This document shows, piece by piece, positions 1 through 11,112 of a stretch of DNA of 64,000 nt. Numbering within the stretch: the first letter of the stretch is position 1; each line of letters starts with the position of its first letter. Source of the DNA: Toxorhynchites rutilus septentrionalis. Its lineage: Eukaryota; Arthropoda; Insecta; Diptera; Culicidae. The stretch covers positions 82,555,650 to 82,619,649 of the forward strand of contig NC_073745.1 of assembly GCF_029784135.1 (NCBI RefSeq), read 5' to 3'. The notes beneath the pieces are model-generated. The model did not search any database. It was not told the DNA's origin and saw nothing but the letters and a program-made list of their open reading frames with translations. A program made the translations under genes and the position numbers.

Positions 1-1
1 C

Positions 2-1033
2 TTTGCTCGATGGTTCGAGCTTATCAATAATAGGGCAGAAGAAAAAGTATTTTGTTTGAATGATCCTATGAAATATGACGAGGATATCGCTCATCTGAAG
101 ACCATGGTGCGGTTAATGTATGATCTCCAAGTAGGACACGGACATTGGAAACCATGGCAAACAAGTGTAATCGTTTGCACGAATGCAATAGTGAGGTTGA
201 CAGATCGGCTTTTGCATGAAGGACACCCACAAATATTTACATCGCGGTTCGTCCAAGATTGTCTGGAGAGTCTTTTCTCATTGATTCGTGCAAAGCAACG
301 ACGCCCAACTCCATTGCAATTCAGCAATAACTTGAAAATTGTGACTCTTTCGCAATACATGACCGTAGTACCGAATGCTTCGTATACAGCCGATACACAA
401 CAACATCTTATTGGATTGATAGATTTGCTATCAAAGCGGCGTGAAGAATGTTCAGCCCAGAAATTGATGGACAATGAAGCAGCATCGACATCATATCGAA
501 TTTCAGCTTCATCTAATTCTAGTGATAATGTGGATGATATGAATATTGAATTCGACTATGAGTACACCGTCGATGAAGCGAAAACTTTTCTCGACAGAAC
601 AGAACAAAATTCGTTGTTCTATATAGCTGGTTTCATCATCAAAAAAATTATTCAGCGGGAAAGAACATGTCAGCAGTGTAACAAGAGATTGGTAGTCAGC
701 AAAACACAACCTAGATTGTATCAACCGTCTCTTTTTTCATATTTGCGAGCTACAGCTTCTAACTCTCCCATCTGCATAGTGAATGATGAGACTTTTAATT
801 TCTTCTTAGCAATGGAAATTCTATTCCGAAATATGAAATCGCATTTGGAACCTAACGAAGCTGATTTGCCGAAGAAAATGGCAGGAGAAATGTATGTTTT
901 GCCATCCACTTTATTCCATTGTGAAAAAACAAGGAATGACATTATAAAAAAATTTATATCTTTTCGTTTAAAAAGCGGAGAAAACAAAAAAACAAGGAAA
1001 CGAAAATTTGATAGCAGGAGCATGGCATGGTAG
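2..1033 (+). CDS. P-element/THAP9-like transposase, C-terminal part (5' cut by window edge)
   Basis: The frame is open from base 2 to the TAG at 1031-1033, so the gene continues left of the window; the first ATG in view is not the start. The visible 343 residues match the C-terminal half of P-element/THAP9 transposases: a WFELINNR-type segment, then a TSRFVQDCLESLFSLIRAK block followed by PTPLQF (the family's NQD.IE..FS.IR region). A Cys-rich tail follows with YIAGFIIKKI and CQQC. Such proteins bind and move P-type DNA transposons in the nucleus; in THAP9-like host genes the function may be co-opted. The N-terminal THAP domain and most of the RNase-H fold lie outside the window. No frameshift or stop interrupts the visible part, so it may be recently active or domesticated. 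The family call rests on remembered motif similarity, not a search. Confidence 0.72.
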   Translation, partial: FARWFELINNRAEEKVFCLNDPMKYDEDIAHLKTMVRLMYDLQVGHGHWKPWQTSVIVCTNAIVRLTDRLLHEGHPQIFTSRFVQDCLESLFSLIRAKQRRPTPLQFSNNLKIVTLSQYMTVVPNASYTADTQQHLIGLIDLLSKRREECSAQKLMDNEAASTSYRISASSNSSDNVDDMNIEFDYEYTVDEAKTFLDRTEQNSLFYIAGFIIKKIIQRERTCQQCNKRLVVSKTQPRLYQPSLFSYLRATASNSPICIVNDETFNFFLAMEILFRNMKSHLEPNEADLPKKMAGEMYVLPSTLFHCEKTRNDIIKKFISFRLKSGENKKTRKRKFDSRSMAW

Positions 1034-1100
1034 AAATAAAATATATTAGTATCAGAAACCAAATAGATTATTATTAAACTAAACTTATGTCCATTTCCAT

Positions 1101-1885
1101 TTTAGTGTTGTCCGAAAACTCATTTTTTCCACTTTTTCCCAAAAATGACTTTTTCAAAAAATCATAACTTTTGAACCTCTGAACCGATTCAGATGATCAA
1201 TAAATCTAATTGAAGCCAATGAGGTAGATTTTTAATAGAAAAAATATTGAAAAAAGTATTGAACTTGGAAAGAGGGTTCTAGAGAGGTGTTTTTTTCGTT
1301 TTAGAGTCATTATTTTGTAAATTTAACATGTTTTAAGTCTTCGTTCAATATTCTTATGTGACTAGACTAGACCTATGCGACTAGAATCCTATCTTTCCGG
1401 TAAGTGTGATATTTTTTCAAAAAAGATTGGCTTATTGGCTTCAATTAAATATGTCGATCATCTCAATCAGTTCAGTAGTTCAAATGTAATAAATTTTTGC
1501 AAAAAATTATTTTTGGATAAGAGTGGAAAAATGATTTTACGGACGACCGGTTAACTTTGAAAAGTCACTCAAAAACACAAAAAAGCCTATCTGATATCGA
1601 GATATGTTATGTAATAAATCCTCAGCTTTCAAGAAAAAACATAAAATATAAAAACATAAAAACAAAAAACATAAAAATAACAAAAAACAACTACAATCAA
1701 TAGTTACGAAAACAAAATTCGATTTCTTGGCAAGCCTAATATTTTTCCAAAAAAGATTAATTGGCTTCAATTTGATATATCGATCATCTAAATCGGTTCA
1801 GTGATTCAAAAGTTATGAATTTTTAAAAAAGGCACTTTTAGGAAAAAGTTGAAAAAAATGATTTTTCGGACCACCCTAAAATAAG
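1101..1885. mobile_element. Fold-back element with about 100 bp inverted arms
   Basis: The left arm (about 1103-1205) and right arm (about 1780-1883) are inverted copies: both read TTTTAG(T/G)G then CCGAAAA, and both contain the block CTGAACCGATT(C/T)AGATGATC. An additional inverted segment lies at 1415-1550. Related half or full copies occur at about 40735-40890, 42395-42740 and 48490-48700. No transposase is present; this is a non-autonomous palindromic repeat directly downstream of the P-like transposase. Confidence 0.6.
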
Positions 1886-1926
1886 AAAAGGTCACCCTAA
1901 CGAAAAAATCGGTTTGACATGAAATG

Positions 1927-1929
<3 letters not shown>

Positions 1930-1992
<63 letters not shown>
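1930..1992. repeat. (TA)n microsatellite
   Basis: An uninterrupted run of about 31 TA units. Confidence 0.97.
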
Positions 1993-1995
<3 letters not shown>

Positions 1996-2605
1996 TTTTC
2001 AATTCAATCAAAATATAGTAACAAAATAATTAGGTAAAACGTGTATACAATTCCTTCACATTTCCTCTAAACTAAGTATCGTAATATCAATTAAATTCAT
2101 TTTTTTTCCAAATTCAATACAAACCCAACGTAATTTATTTTTATTGGCAACACTGGAAAAATCGACTTTGTTTACAAAATTTATCGAAATCGACCAATCA
2201 GAAATCAGAACGACTGACAGAAATTTGGTCCGTATCTGACAGAAATTTGGTCCGTAAAAGACCCCCTATTGTCTGATCTTATCTTAGATTGTTTATAGTT
2301 TCATGCGTTATCAAAAAAAGAGGCCTGTTTATACTATAATTTAGTCGCATAAAGCAGGACATTTCTCAGCATATATATAACGAAAAAAAGGGAAGGATGT
2401 CATTTTGTAGGTTTTTCAATGAACCTCAAGGGGAAAACACATGAAAATTATTCGTCAGCTGTTCGAATAAATTTTCGAACTTTTCGTGTTCTCATTTTGG
2501 GCCCAATACTGCTGGTAACTTTTCTGTTATCTTTGTTCCACCATCATGATTAACATCATAAAAACCCATAATTCATTACTGATTTTCTGATCTGATTTAC
2601 TGATT
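1993..2605. other. AT-rich spacer, nothing recognised
   Basis: No credible ORF. There is a short local direct repeat of the word ACAGAAATTTGGTCCGTA near 2218 and 2239. Confidence 0.5.
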
Positions 2606-3612
2606 TTCTTTCATCTCCCTCCCTCACCCCTCGCCCGAAAATCAATAATTTTGCGAAACAGTGTGAAGAAAATGATCGTTTTTGCACACTTCCCATCAAG
2701 TAATATCAACCAAACTTTAATCGATTACTCACAAGATATTAAATTTTCATCTGCTTTCGCACCGTATAGTGAAGAACGTCGGAAAACTCGAGCAAGTGCT
2801 CTGAAAGTTAAATTTTCGTTTTTCAATCTTCAGCAATGGTTTTGTTTGTATTGGTGGAAGCATCGTTATTTTTTCGACACTGATGCCAAACAACATCATC
2901 GAAACAGCTATAAAAACCACTCAATAAAATGTTATTCCGGAGTCATAGCGTCCCATGTCATGAAAATCAATAGAATAAAATTGTGTTGATATCAATACAA
3001 TTATTATTTTTACGTTTAATGGGTCTATAATGTAAGTTTTAGCAACTTTAACATTGGGTAAGAAAATTGTATTGCAGAGCTCGGAACACTGCCACGGCTG
3101 CCTATGCTTTCAAAAACAGTAAACGGAAAAGTATTAAATTCAATCTAAATGCCTCGGCCAACGAAGAGAAGGGTTAAGGCTTTCCAACGTGAATATGGGA
3201 AAGCAATACGATCAACGAAGGAAAATATTAAGGAATTATCAACATCGAATTACTATGCGGAAGAACTTGTTAATACCGAAAGAGCCCCAATTCGCATGTG
3301 TTATAAATTTGCTCATGTTACGCTCGCGTATAATCAGAATCATATGCAAATGCACCTTCTATATATATTTATATTTGCAATTGTTCATCGGAACATATCG
3401 TTCATACATTTTACTTTAGTATTGAATTGTTATTTGTTTTTTTTTTTCAAATGTATTCAAAGACTCGTGTCAATGAAGCGCCACACAGTCTGATAAGTAA
3501 ATTGATCTATTTACGTGTGCTTTGCTCTTCTCTCACAAACACTATTACCCCATTTTTACACGAGGGTTTACCTATACTACTACAATGGCTAGCTTCCACC
3601 TTCAACTTAAAG
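2606..3612 (+). repeat. Duplicated segment, copy A
   Basis: This segment is repeated with scattered differences at 3847-4732 and, beyond an insertion, at 8384-8489. Small ORFs at 2651-2989 and 3149-3493 are not shared intact: the MPRPTKRRV frame becomes MSRPTKRRV in copy B and then reaches a stop. It is therefore not supported as a gene. The copy matters because near 3500 it shows the uninterrupted form of the site occupied in copy B. Confidence 0.75.
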
Positions 3613-3798
3613 GCTGATTTAGACAATGCCAGTCAGCGCTCTAGTTGAAGTATCCAGTGAATAGAGAACAGACACTCTGTTCAAGTTAGAGGCCAATTAC
3701 TTGTTCGATACTGGTACAAGTAACTTGGACAGAGTGTCTGTTCTCTGTTCACTGGATACCTCAACTAGAGCGCTGACTGGCATCGTCTAAATCAGCCT
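3611..3798. mobile_element. Palindromic MITE with TAA target duplication (Harbinger-like)
   Basis: The termini are AGGCTGATTTAGAC and its inverse GTCTAAATCAGCCT, flanked by TAA at 3608-3610 and 3799-3801. Arms of about 80 bp surround a short loop (3689-3720). The palindrome extends into the flanks (GGCTAGCTTCCACCTT and its inverse), so a larger parent element is possible. A 3 bp TAA duplication fits PIF/Harbinger-type MITEs. The same termini bound the insertion at 5124-8087. Confidence 0.7.
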
Positions 3799-3846
3799 TA
3801 AGGTGAAGGTGGAAGCTAGCCACAAATGGCTGCCACAATGGCGCTC

Positions 3847-4732
3847 ATTTCTTTCATCTCCCTCCCTCACCCCTCGCCCGAAAATCAATAATTTTGCGAA
3901 ACAGTGTGAAGAAAATGATCGTTTTCGCACACTTCCCATGAAGTAATATCAACCAAACTCTAATCGATTACTCACAAGATATTAAATTTTCACCTGCTGT
4001 CGCACTGTATAGTGAAAAACGTCGGAAAACTCGAGCAAGTGCTCTGAAAGTTAAATTTTCATTTTTCAATCTTCGGCAATGGTTTTGTTTGTATTGGTGA
4101 AAGCATCGTTATTTTTTCGACACTGATACCAGACAACATCATCGAAACAGCTATCAAAACCACTCAATAAAATGTTATTCCTGAGTTATAGCGGTTCATG
4201 TTATGAAAATCAATAGGATAAAATTGTGTTGATATCAATACAATCATTATTTTTACGTTTAATGGGTATATAATGTGAGTTTTAGCAACTTTAACATAGG
4301 GTAAGAAAATTGTATTGCAGAGCTCGGAACACTGCCACATGCTTTCAAAAACAATAAACGAAAAAGTATTACATTCAATCTAAATGTCTCGGCCAACGAA
4401 GAGAAGGGTTAAGGCTCTCCAACGTGCATATGTGAAAACAATACGACCAACGAAGGAAAAAAATTGAGGAATTATCAGCATCGATACTATGCGGAAGAAC
4501 TTGTTAATATCAAAAGAGCCCCAATTCGCATGTGTTATAAATTTGCTCATGTTACGCTCGCGTATAATCAGAATTTTACTTCATATTCAAATGCACCTTC
4601 CATATATATTTATGTTTGCAATCGTTCATCGGAACATATCGTTCATACATTTATCTTCAGTATTGAATTGTTATTTTTTTCAAATGTATTCAAAGACTCG
4701 TGTCAATGAAGCGCCACACAGTCTGATAAGTG
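3847..4732 (+). repeat. Duplicated segment, copy B (left part)
   Basis: Colinear with 2606-3500. The match breaks at ...GATAAGTG|AATT where an element begins, and resumes at 8384 (GATCTATTTACATGTGC), showing that one insertion split the copy. Confidence 0.8.
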
Positions 4733-5303
4733 AATTCTCGCGTAACTTTTGAAAAGGTCCAATGTAACATTTTCGCCAACTCGAGAAAAACGTAGATGAA
4801 GACCCGAACATTATTTCGCGAATTGTCTTAAAAGCTATCAATCTTTATCACTGTTTTCACCACTAGCTGTCAAGAATAACTTCGTAAAACCAATCGTAAC
4901 TATTGTTCCGTGATTTGAGATTAAGGTTGAAGCCTCGGAGCGAAAAATGTTACATTGGACGTTTTGACTGCCCGCGTTTGCACATTGGACATATTACGTT
5001 GCACTATAAAAATTTGAAACTAACTAATAAACAACAATCCAAATATCAGCATTTCGTTCTAAAGACTGATTATTATTGTTATCACTCGTTGAATTGCACT
5101 GAAATCGATAACAACACCTGTAAAGGCTGATTTAGACGGTGCCAGTCAACGCGCTAGTAGAAGAATCCAATCACTAGAGTCTAGTTATTAGAGCCATGTA
5201 AACACCCGGCTCCAGTTACTTGCGCAAGTATCGCACAAGAAATTGGCCACGCCAGCGAATAGAAAATTTTCTAGATACTGGCGCCAATAGATAAATGACA
5301 ATT

Positions 5304-5979
5304 CTCGCGTAACTTTTGAAAAGGTCCAATGTAACATTTCCGTCAACTCGAGAAAAACGAAGTTGAAGACCCGAACATTAATCTGCGAATTGTATTGAAA
5401 GGTATCGATCTCTATCGCTACTTTTACCACTAGCAGTCAAGAATAACTCTGAAAAACCAATCGTAACTGTTGTTCAGTGATTTGAGCTAAAATTTGAAGC
5501 CTAGGAACGAAAAATGTTACATTGGACGTTTTGACTGCCGCGTTTGCACATTGGACATATTACGTTGCACAATGCGAATCTGAAACTAACTACTAAACAG
5601 CAATTCAAATATCAGCATTTCGTTCTAAAGACATATTATTGTTGTTATCACTCGTTGAATTGCACTGAAATCGCTAACAACGCCTGTAAGAAACAAAAAC
5701 CCAAAACGACCGAAGTACGACTTTGTGTTGTTTTGACTGTTTTGTTACTTCGGACGTTCCGAGCGTCGGAGGAAAGTGGCGTCCGAAGTAACAGCCGAGT
5801 GCTTAAAATCCGAATCTGCACATTGGATATTTTTTGTATCGGCGATAAAAAGATGAAGAAGATAGATACATGAACGATTGTTTTTGTAATGCATTCAATG
5901 ATTGAAAACTAAGAGCGTGCATCCATTAACTCGATTTGTTTACTTTTGTTACATAGGACCTTTTCAAAAGTTAAGCGAG
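5304..5979. mobile_element. CTCGCGTAACTTTTGAAAAG-ended DNA transposon, complete 676 bp copy
   Basis: It has the same inverted termini as the outer copy and is flanked by AATT at 5300-5303 and 5980-5983. It has lost nothing relative to the outer copy and so serves as its consensus. ORFs at 5544-5873 and 5902-6162 are short and unrecognised. It sits inside the MITE that itself interrupts its sister copy, so the family moved at least twice here. Confidence 0.8.
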
Positions 5980-6041
5980 AATTGCTTCCAGACAGTGCGT
6001 CATATTAGACATTTGTGTGAAATCGAAATGCCAGGTAGTTT

Positions 6042-7609
6042 CAGTGTTGCCACATATTTATTTGTACTGGAAGGGGAAAAATCTTTTTCGGCTATGGTGA
6101 AGACAATTATTAAACGGTGTTATTTGGCTTGCTCTGTAATTTGTATGTTTGTATGTTTATAACATGTTTGTTTGTAGCGCTTTACCGCATTAAAAGAAAT
6201 TTATCTCTTCCTGTTGACCGATTGGTATGAAATTTGGAACACACCTTTATCTCTGCAGTCATTATAAAACTGGGTATTTCATTATTTAAAAAATCCAAGA
6301 TGGCGGCTGCTCAAAATGGCGGATTACATATTTTCTCAAAACCCAAAAAACATGGGTATCAAATCAAAGGGCTTGACTAGTAGAACACAGTTATTCATGA
6401 GAAATGCAAATCCAAAATGGCCGCCACCATAAAATGGCGGATTACATATTTTCTCAAAATCCCATCAACATGGGTATCAAAGGAAAGGGCTTGACTAGTA
6501 GAACACAGTTTTTCATGAGAAATGCAAATCCAAAATGATCGCCACCATAAAATGGCGGATCACATATTTTCTCAAAACCCTATCAATATGGGTATCAAAC
6601 GAAAGGGCTTGACTAGTAGAACACAGTTTTTCATGAGAAATGCAAATCCAAAATGGTCGCCACCATAAAATGGCGGATCACATATTTTCTCAAAACCCTA
6701 TCAATATGGGTATCAAACGAAAGGGCTTGACTAGTAGAACACAGTTATTCAAGAGAAATGCAAATCCAAAATGGCCGCCACCACATAACGGTCGTTCACA
6801 TATTTTCTCAAAACCCTTTTAATATTGGTATCAAATGAAAGGGCTTGACTAGTAGAATACAGTTATTTATGAAAAATACAAATCTAAAATGGCGGCCACT
6901 ACAAAATGGCGGATTACATATTTTCAGAAATTTATGGAAAATTATGAAAAATGTAAATCCAAAATGACCGCCATCATAAAATGGCGCCATGTTTCTTCAA
7001 AGCCCATCACTATGGGTATCAAATTAAGGTGCTCGACTGGTAGAACACAGTAGATCATGAAAAATCCCAACAAACATCGAAACATACCTTTAATTCTACT
7101 GTCATTATAAAACTGTGTATTCCATGTTCATGGTAAATTTGATTTGGCCGCCGCTAGAAAATGGCATTTTGGATTTGCATTCCTCATGAATAATTGTGTT
7201 CTACTAGCCAAGACCTTTCATTTAATACCCATATTGAAGGAGTTTGGGAAAATATGTAATCAACCATTTTGTAGCGGCAGCCATCTTGGAGTTTTAAAAT
7301 AATGAAATACCAAGTTTTATAATGACTGCAGAGATAAAGGTGTGTTCCAAATTTCAGATCAATCGGTCAACAGGAAAGGGCTCAAATTTCTATTCATATG
7401 ATAAAGCGCTACAGACAAACATGTTGCAAACATATAAACGTACAAACATACAAACATACAAATTACAGGGTAAGCTAAATAAAACCGTTTAAATACAGTT
7501 CCTATCGGTGCTTTATGAGAAAAATCTGTGTTCTTACCGTACAGAACAAAACAAACAAAACTGAAAAAATATACCTTTCCGGATAAATTTGTACATTTGC
7601 CAACACTGG
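6042..7609. mobile_element. Long-inverted-repeat element carrying a tandem array
   Basis: Strong inverted arms at about 6133-6330 and 7270-7475 share blocks such as CTGTAATTTGTATGTTTGTA and GACTGCAGAGATAAAGGTGT (as inverse). Weaker similarity extends out to CAGTGTTGCCA at 6042 and CCAACACTGG near 7609. The interior is a 118 bp tandem array. There is no coding potential. Confidence 0.65.
6314..7020. repeat. 118 bp tandem repeat array, about six units
   Basis: The word AATGGCGGATTACATATTTT or close variants recurs at 6314, 6432, 6550, 6668, about 6786 and 6904, that is every 118 bases. Each unit includes GGGCTTGACTAGTAGAACAC. The last units are more diverged. Confidence 0.85.
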
Positions 7610-8383
7610 ATGGTTCGCTGGTACAAGGAACATCAAATTCAATTCCATCAACGTATACATGGAAGAATCTTCATTCGCGTTGACGGCATTGTGCTTCATG
7701 TGTTCGATTTGTGAAGCGAAAATAATAATAGACAATGAAATCATGGAAATATCAGGAAATTTATATAAAAACAGCTGATGAAGGTTCAGTACGACGTGTT
7801 TTAATTAGTAAATTAACAAGAAGTAAAATTTTTCATTCAAATTTTGACAATTTAAAACTGCCTCCGGGCCTACAAAACCGATAAAGATAAATTTGCCCCC
7901 CTAAATGGTTATCGCCACCAGACGTCGACACTGTCATTCGTCATCGAGGATAAAGTGACAGCCAAGGTGTCCAGTTGCTGAAAATGTGTATGAACGCACA
8001 GCACCAGTCAAATGGTGATCTAAATATGGCTTGCCGATGACGTTCAAGTAACTGGCGCCAATTACTGGTCAATGTGTAAATCAGCTATAAGAAACAAATT
8101 CCAAAACGACCGAAGTACGACTGCGAGTTGTTTTGACTGTTTTGTTACTTCGGACGTTTCGGCCGTCGGAGGAAAGTGGCGTCCGAAATAACAGCCGGGT
8201 GCTTAAAATTCGAATCTGTACATTGGATATTTTTTGTATCGGCGACAAAAAGACGAAGAAGATAGATACGTTAACGATTGTTTTTGTAATACATTCAATG
8301 ATTGAAAACTAATAGCGTGCATCCATTAACTCGATTTGTTTACATTTGTTACATAGGACCTTTTCAAAAGTTACGCGAGAATT

Positions 8384-8489
8384 GATCTATTTACATGTGC
8401 TTTGCTCTTCTCTCACAAACACTATTACCCCATTTTTACACGTGGGTTTACCTATACTACTACAATGGCTAGCGTCCACCTTCACCTTA
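8384..8489 (+). repeat. Duplicated segment, copy B (right part)
   Basis: This matches 3505-3612 (GATCTATTTAC(A/G)TGTGCTTT onward to CACCTTAA) and completes copy B after the nested insertions. Confidence 0.8.
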
Positions 8490-9466
8490 AACATAGAATG
8501 ACGAACAAACGGATCACGTTTTGTTCACGTTGTTACGCTGGAAATAAATCTAGTTCCATGCGCGTGGGAGGCTTAATGAAATACTCGACTGTTGTTATCT
8601 GTACACTTCGAACCGATGTTAAAGATAAGGACTATTATGAACTAGTCATTACAATTCTGCTCTAATCAGCTATTTTTAAAATTCAATAATTATGAAGTGA
8701 ACTTTGGCTATGTATCCATTATTCGTTGATGGGGGATTATGAAGACAGATCACGAGGTCGTTTAATGCGTTAGATCGTTCTCTTTATCGTATTGGTTTGG
8801 ATATTTATTTGGTGGGATTTCATTAATACGCAGCCCACATCCCTCCACAATAACAGTGGAGACCATTGTGTGTATTGTATTCTTCAATACTGAAAAAAAT
8901 AAATTGAAGTATGTTTGCAGACAAGAAATGTTGAGTTTTATCGTTTTGTGTTCAAAGGCGATTTTCATTCATAATTGTTATTTGAAATGTGTTCATTCCG
9001 TCAGAAAAATCATCCCCCTTTTCGCTTCTCAAACACGGAACACGAAGCTCAATGTCGTCAACTCGAATACCCCTGATATTCCAAAGTGGGAAAAAAATAT
9101 TTACATTGACACCCACGCCACTGGAGAACACTGGTAGCTCCTCATGAACTTTCTGGCAATGAACCCCACAATTGAAAAATGTTATCCAACGAAGCCTCGG
9201 AAAATGTAATCACACAGGGCTATCAACAGCATCCCCGCTTCTGAATTACTACTGAATCATTTGCAGGTTAACGAGTGAAAACATGTCGTCGACTGTGCTT
9301 GCTTTGAAGATTAAACTGCATTCCATTTCGCTCTACTGTGTCGTCATCGTCATCAAGTTCATCAAAACGGAAGTGAATATGGAAATATTCTAGTAGTCTC
9401 GATTGATTTTTGATTTGATTTTTAATGAGAGTGTTCAAAATTATTTGAAACAAAATATCAATTGTG
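8490..9466. other. Unassigned sequence
   Basis: ORFs of 68-93 aa on both strands have no recognisable domain and overlap each other. Nothing is supported as a gene. Confidence 0.5.
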
Positions 9467-9500
9467 GGCGGGACGAGTTTTACCGGGTCACAGACATTTG
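9467..9500 (+). mobile_element. Possible Helitron 3' end relic
   Basis: GGGCGGGACGAGTTTTACCG closely resembles the 3' end of the Helitron at 57049-60380 (GGGCGGGACGAAGTTTACCG). The terminal CTAGT is replaced, so this would be a decayed end; no 5' end was found. Confidence 0.3.
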
Positions 9501-10374
9501 TTTTGCCTACCAGCAAAAATCAGGATCAATGTATAATAATTGAATGAACTTACATCGGCTTTCGTGCTTTGTTTTTCTAATTTTCTAAAGTTTATCCGTA
9601 TTCAATATGTGCTGTATCAGCGATTCAATAAAAAAACACTTCAATTTTGGAACCGGAAAAGAACATAAACATTTTGCTTCTCAGCTGCGTGTAGCAGGAA
9701 TCTCACGTCACGGAGTAATAAAAGATTTCTGCAGAAGGATAATCTCAGGTGAAATCGGCCAAAAACGTAAATTGATAAAGTCCGAGTCATGAAAACGTTT
9801 ATGCCTTCGATAGGAGAAACATTTGACAAAATGCACAAGATACGAATGCGAAACGCACTTGAAAAATAAATTCGGTTGGCTCCGCATGAGCTGGATTCGA
9901 ATCATACAGTTGATACGAGATTGCCGAAAGATAATGAAAAAAGTGGCTAGCAATAGACAAAACTTTCGTTAAAACCTTAATTTTCTAGGTGGGTGTGCGT
10001 AGAAAGTTTTGTATGGGAAATCTGGGTAAAACCGACACCCCCTGATTTTTCCAGATGAAATAAATTTTTGCAAATTTTCCGATGCCCTTTATACACACTT
10101 GCCATTCCTTACGTTTCGGGTCACGGTTTTGACATGAACGTGCTGTAAGCCGGGGATCGAGGAGAAATCGGAAGCCGGAAGTTGCAGTAATGACAAAAAA
10201 GTGGCCAGTACTTAAACAACCCAACAAGCGTAGCCCTAATCTCTCAATTCGAGTCATCGGGTACAAGTTGGGAGTTACCGTGCCCATAGAGAACAAACGG
10301 TTTAATCAGAGATTTGTACATCGTACTCTTCGAACTGGGCCGAAGTTAGTTGGACAACGAGGCTGTAGCATGGA
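9501..10374. other. Unassigned sequence
   Basis: Small ORFs at 9607-9792 and 9985-10296 have no recognised similarity. A local copy of CAACGAGGC(T/A)GTA near 10355 recurs near 10631 between the two flanking fold-back copies. Confidence 0.45.
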
Positions 10375-10620
10375 TGCCAGATGATTTTCTCAGATGTCTT
10401 CACATGGTAAGAACAAATGTCTTCAAACGTCTTCACAATTATATTGAAGGAAACTAAAATTCATAACTTAATTTTGAACAATGTTTACTAGGGACAATAT
10501 TTCGCAAAAATCCACAAAACAATTATACTGAATTGTTTTCACATACTTCATAATGTCTTCAAAATTTCTTCACAGTGAGTCAAATGTCTTCAAAATGAAG
10601 ACATGTTTTCAAACCTGACA
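10375..10620. mobile_element. GAAGACAT-rich MITE, first copy
   Basis: The left end TGCCAGATGATTTTCTCAGA and right end ...AAACCTGACA are the two distinct termini of a family rich in the word GAAGACAT/ATGTCTTC. The second copy (10672-12736) lies in opposite orientation: its left end matches the inverse of this copy's right end, and its right end the inverse of this copy's left end. Confidence 0.65.
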
Positions 10621-11112
10621 TTTCTGTAGAGCAACGAGGCAGTATCTATCCGCAACAGGGATGCCGGGTTTGAAGACATGTCTTCATTTTGAAGACATTT
10701 GACTTACTGTGAAGCCATTTGGTTTAGTGAAGACATTTTGAAGACATTATGAAATATGTGAAGACATTTCAGTATCATAACGTATGTGGATTTTTGAGAG
10801 ATATTATTTTCATAAATTTCTTACTATTGGCCGGAAAGATCGTCGAAAGAAGTAAGGCTTTTGTATCAGTGTCATTCGATCGCATTTTTATCAGTGTCAC
10901 TCGGTTATTAGTAATCAACAGATACTTTTGCGTCGGGTTTTTTTAGTGTTCAACTAGCAACAATCACACCTCGGATAAATCTCAATGGTTATGATATCGC
11001 CACTGCGCAAAGCTAGTCTCGGGATCATCCAATTGCGTTTTTCAATCTTTTCCAAGCAAATATATATATAATTCATTCAACAACGAGGGACTTTTAATGT
11101 CTCTAAAAGATA

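Larger units (their letters stand above)
5124..8087. mobile_element. TAA-flanked MITE swollen by nested insertions
   Basis: The ends are AGGCTGATTTAGAC on the left and the inverse-type GTAAATCAGCTA on the right, with TAA at 5121-5123 and 8088-8090. The sister element at 5304-5979 reads ...CCTGTAAGAAAC across the same point (about 5690), giving the empty site. Only about 180 bp at each end is native (5124-5299 and about 7930-8087); the interior is other elements. Confidence 0.78.
4737..8379. mobile_element. DNA transposon with CTCGCGTAACTTTTGAAAAG ends, AATT target duplication (outer copy)
   Basis: The left terminus is CTCGCGTAACTTTTGAAAAG, and the right terminus is its inverse ending at 8379. 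AATT flanks both sides (4733-4736, 8380-8383), and the empty site in copy A near 3500 has one AATT. The two native parts are 4737-5123 and 8091-8379; the middle is a later insertion. Native sequence includes a segment shared with 5304-5979. No transposase was recognised, so it looks non-autonomous. Confidence 0.8.

Noticed and set aside
3149..3493. MPRPTKRRV... ORF as a gene
   Set aside because: The paralogous copy near 4387 reaches a stop after about 25 codons, and overlapping frames are equally open.
7502..7744. 80 aa minus ORF resembling a secreted protein
   Set aside because: The hydrophobic start is weak, it overlaps the arm of the long-inverted-repeat element, and no splice partner was found.
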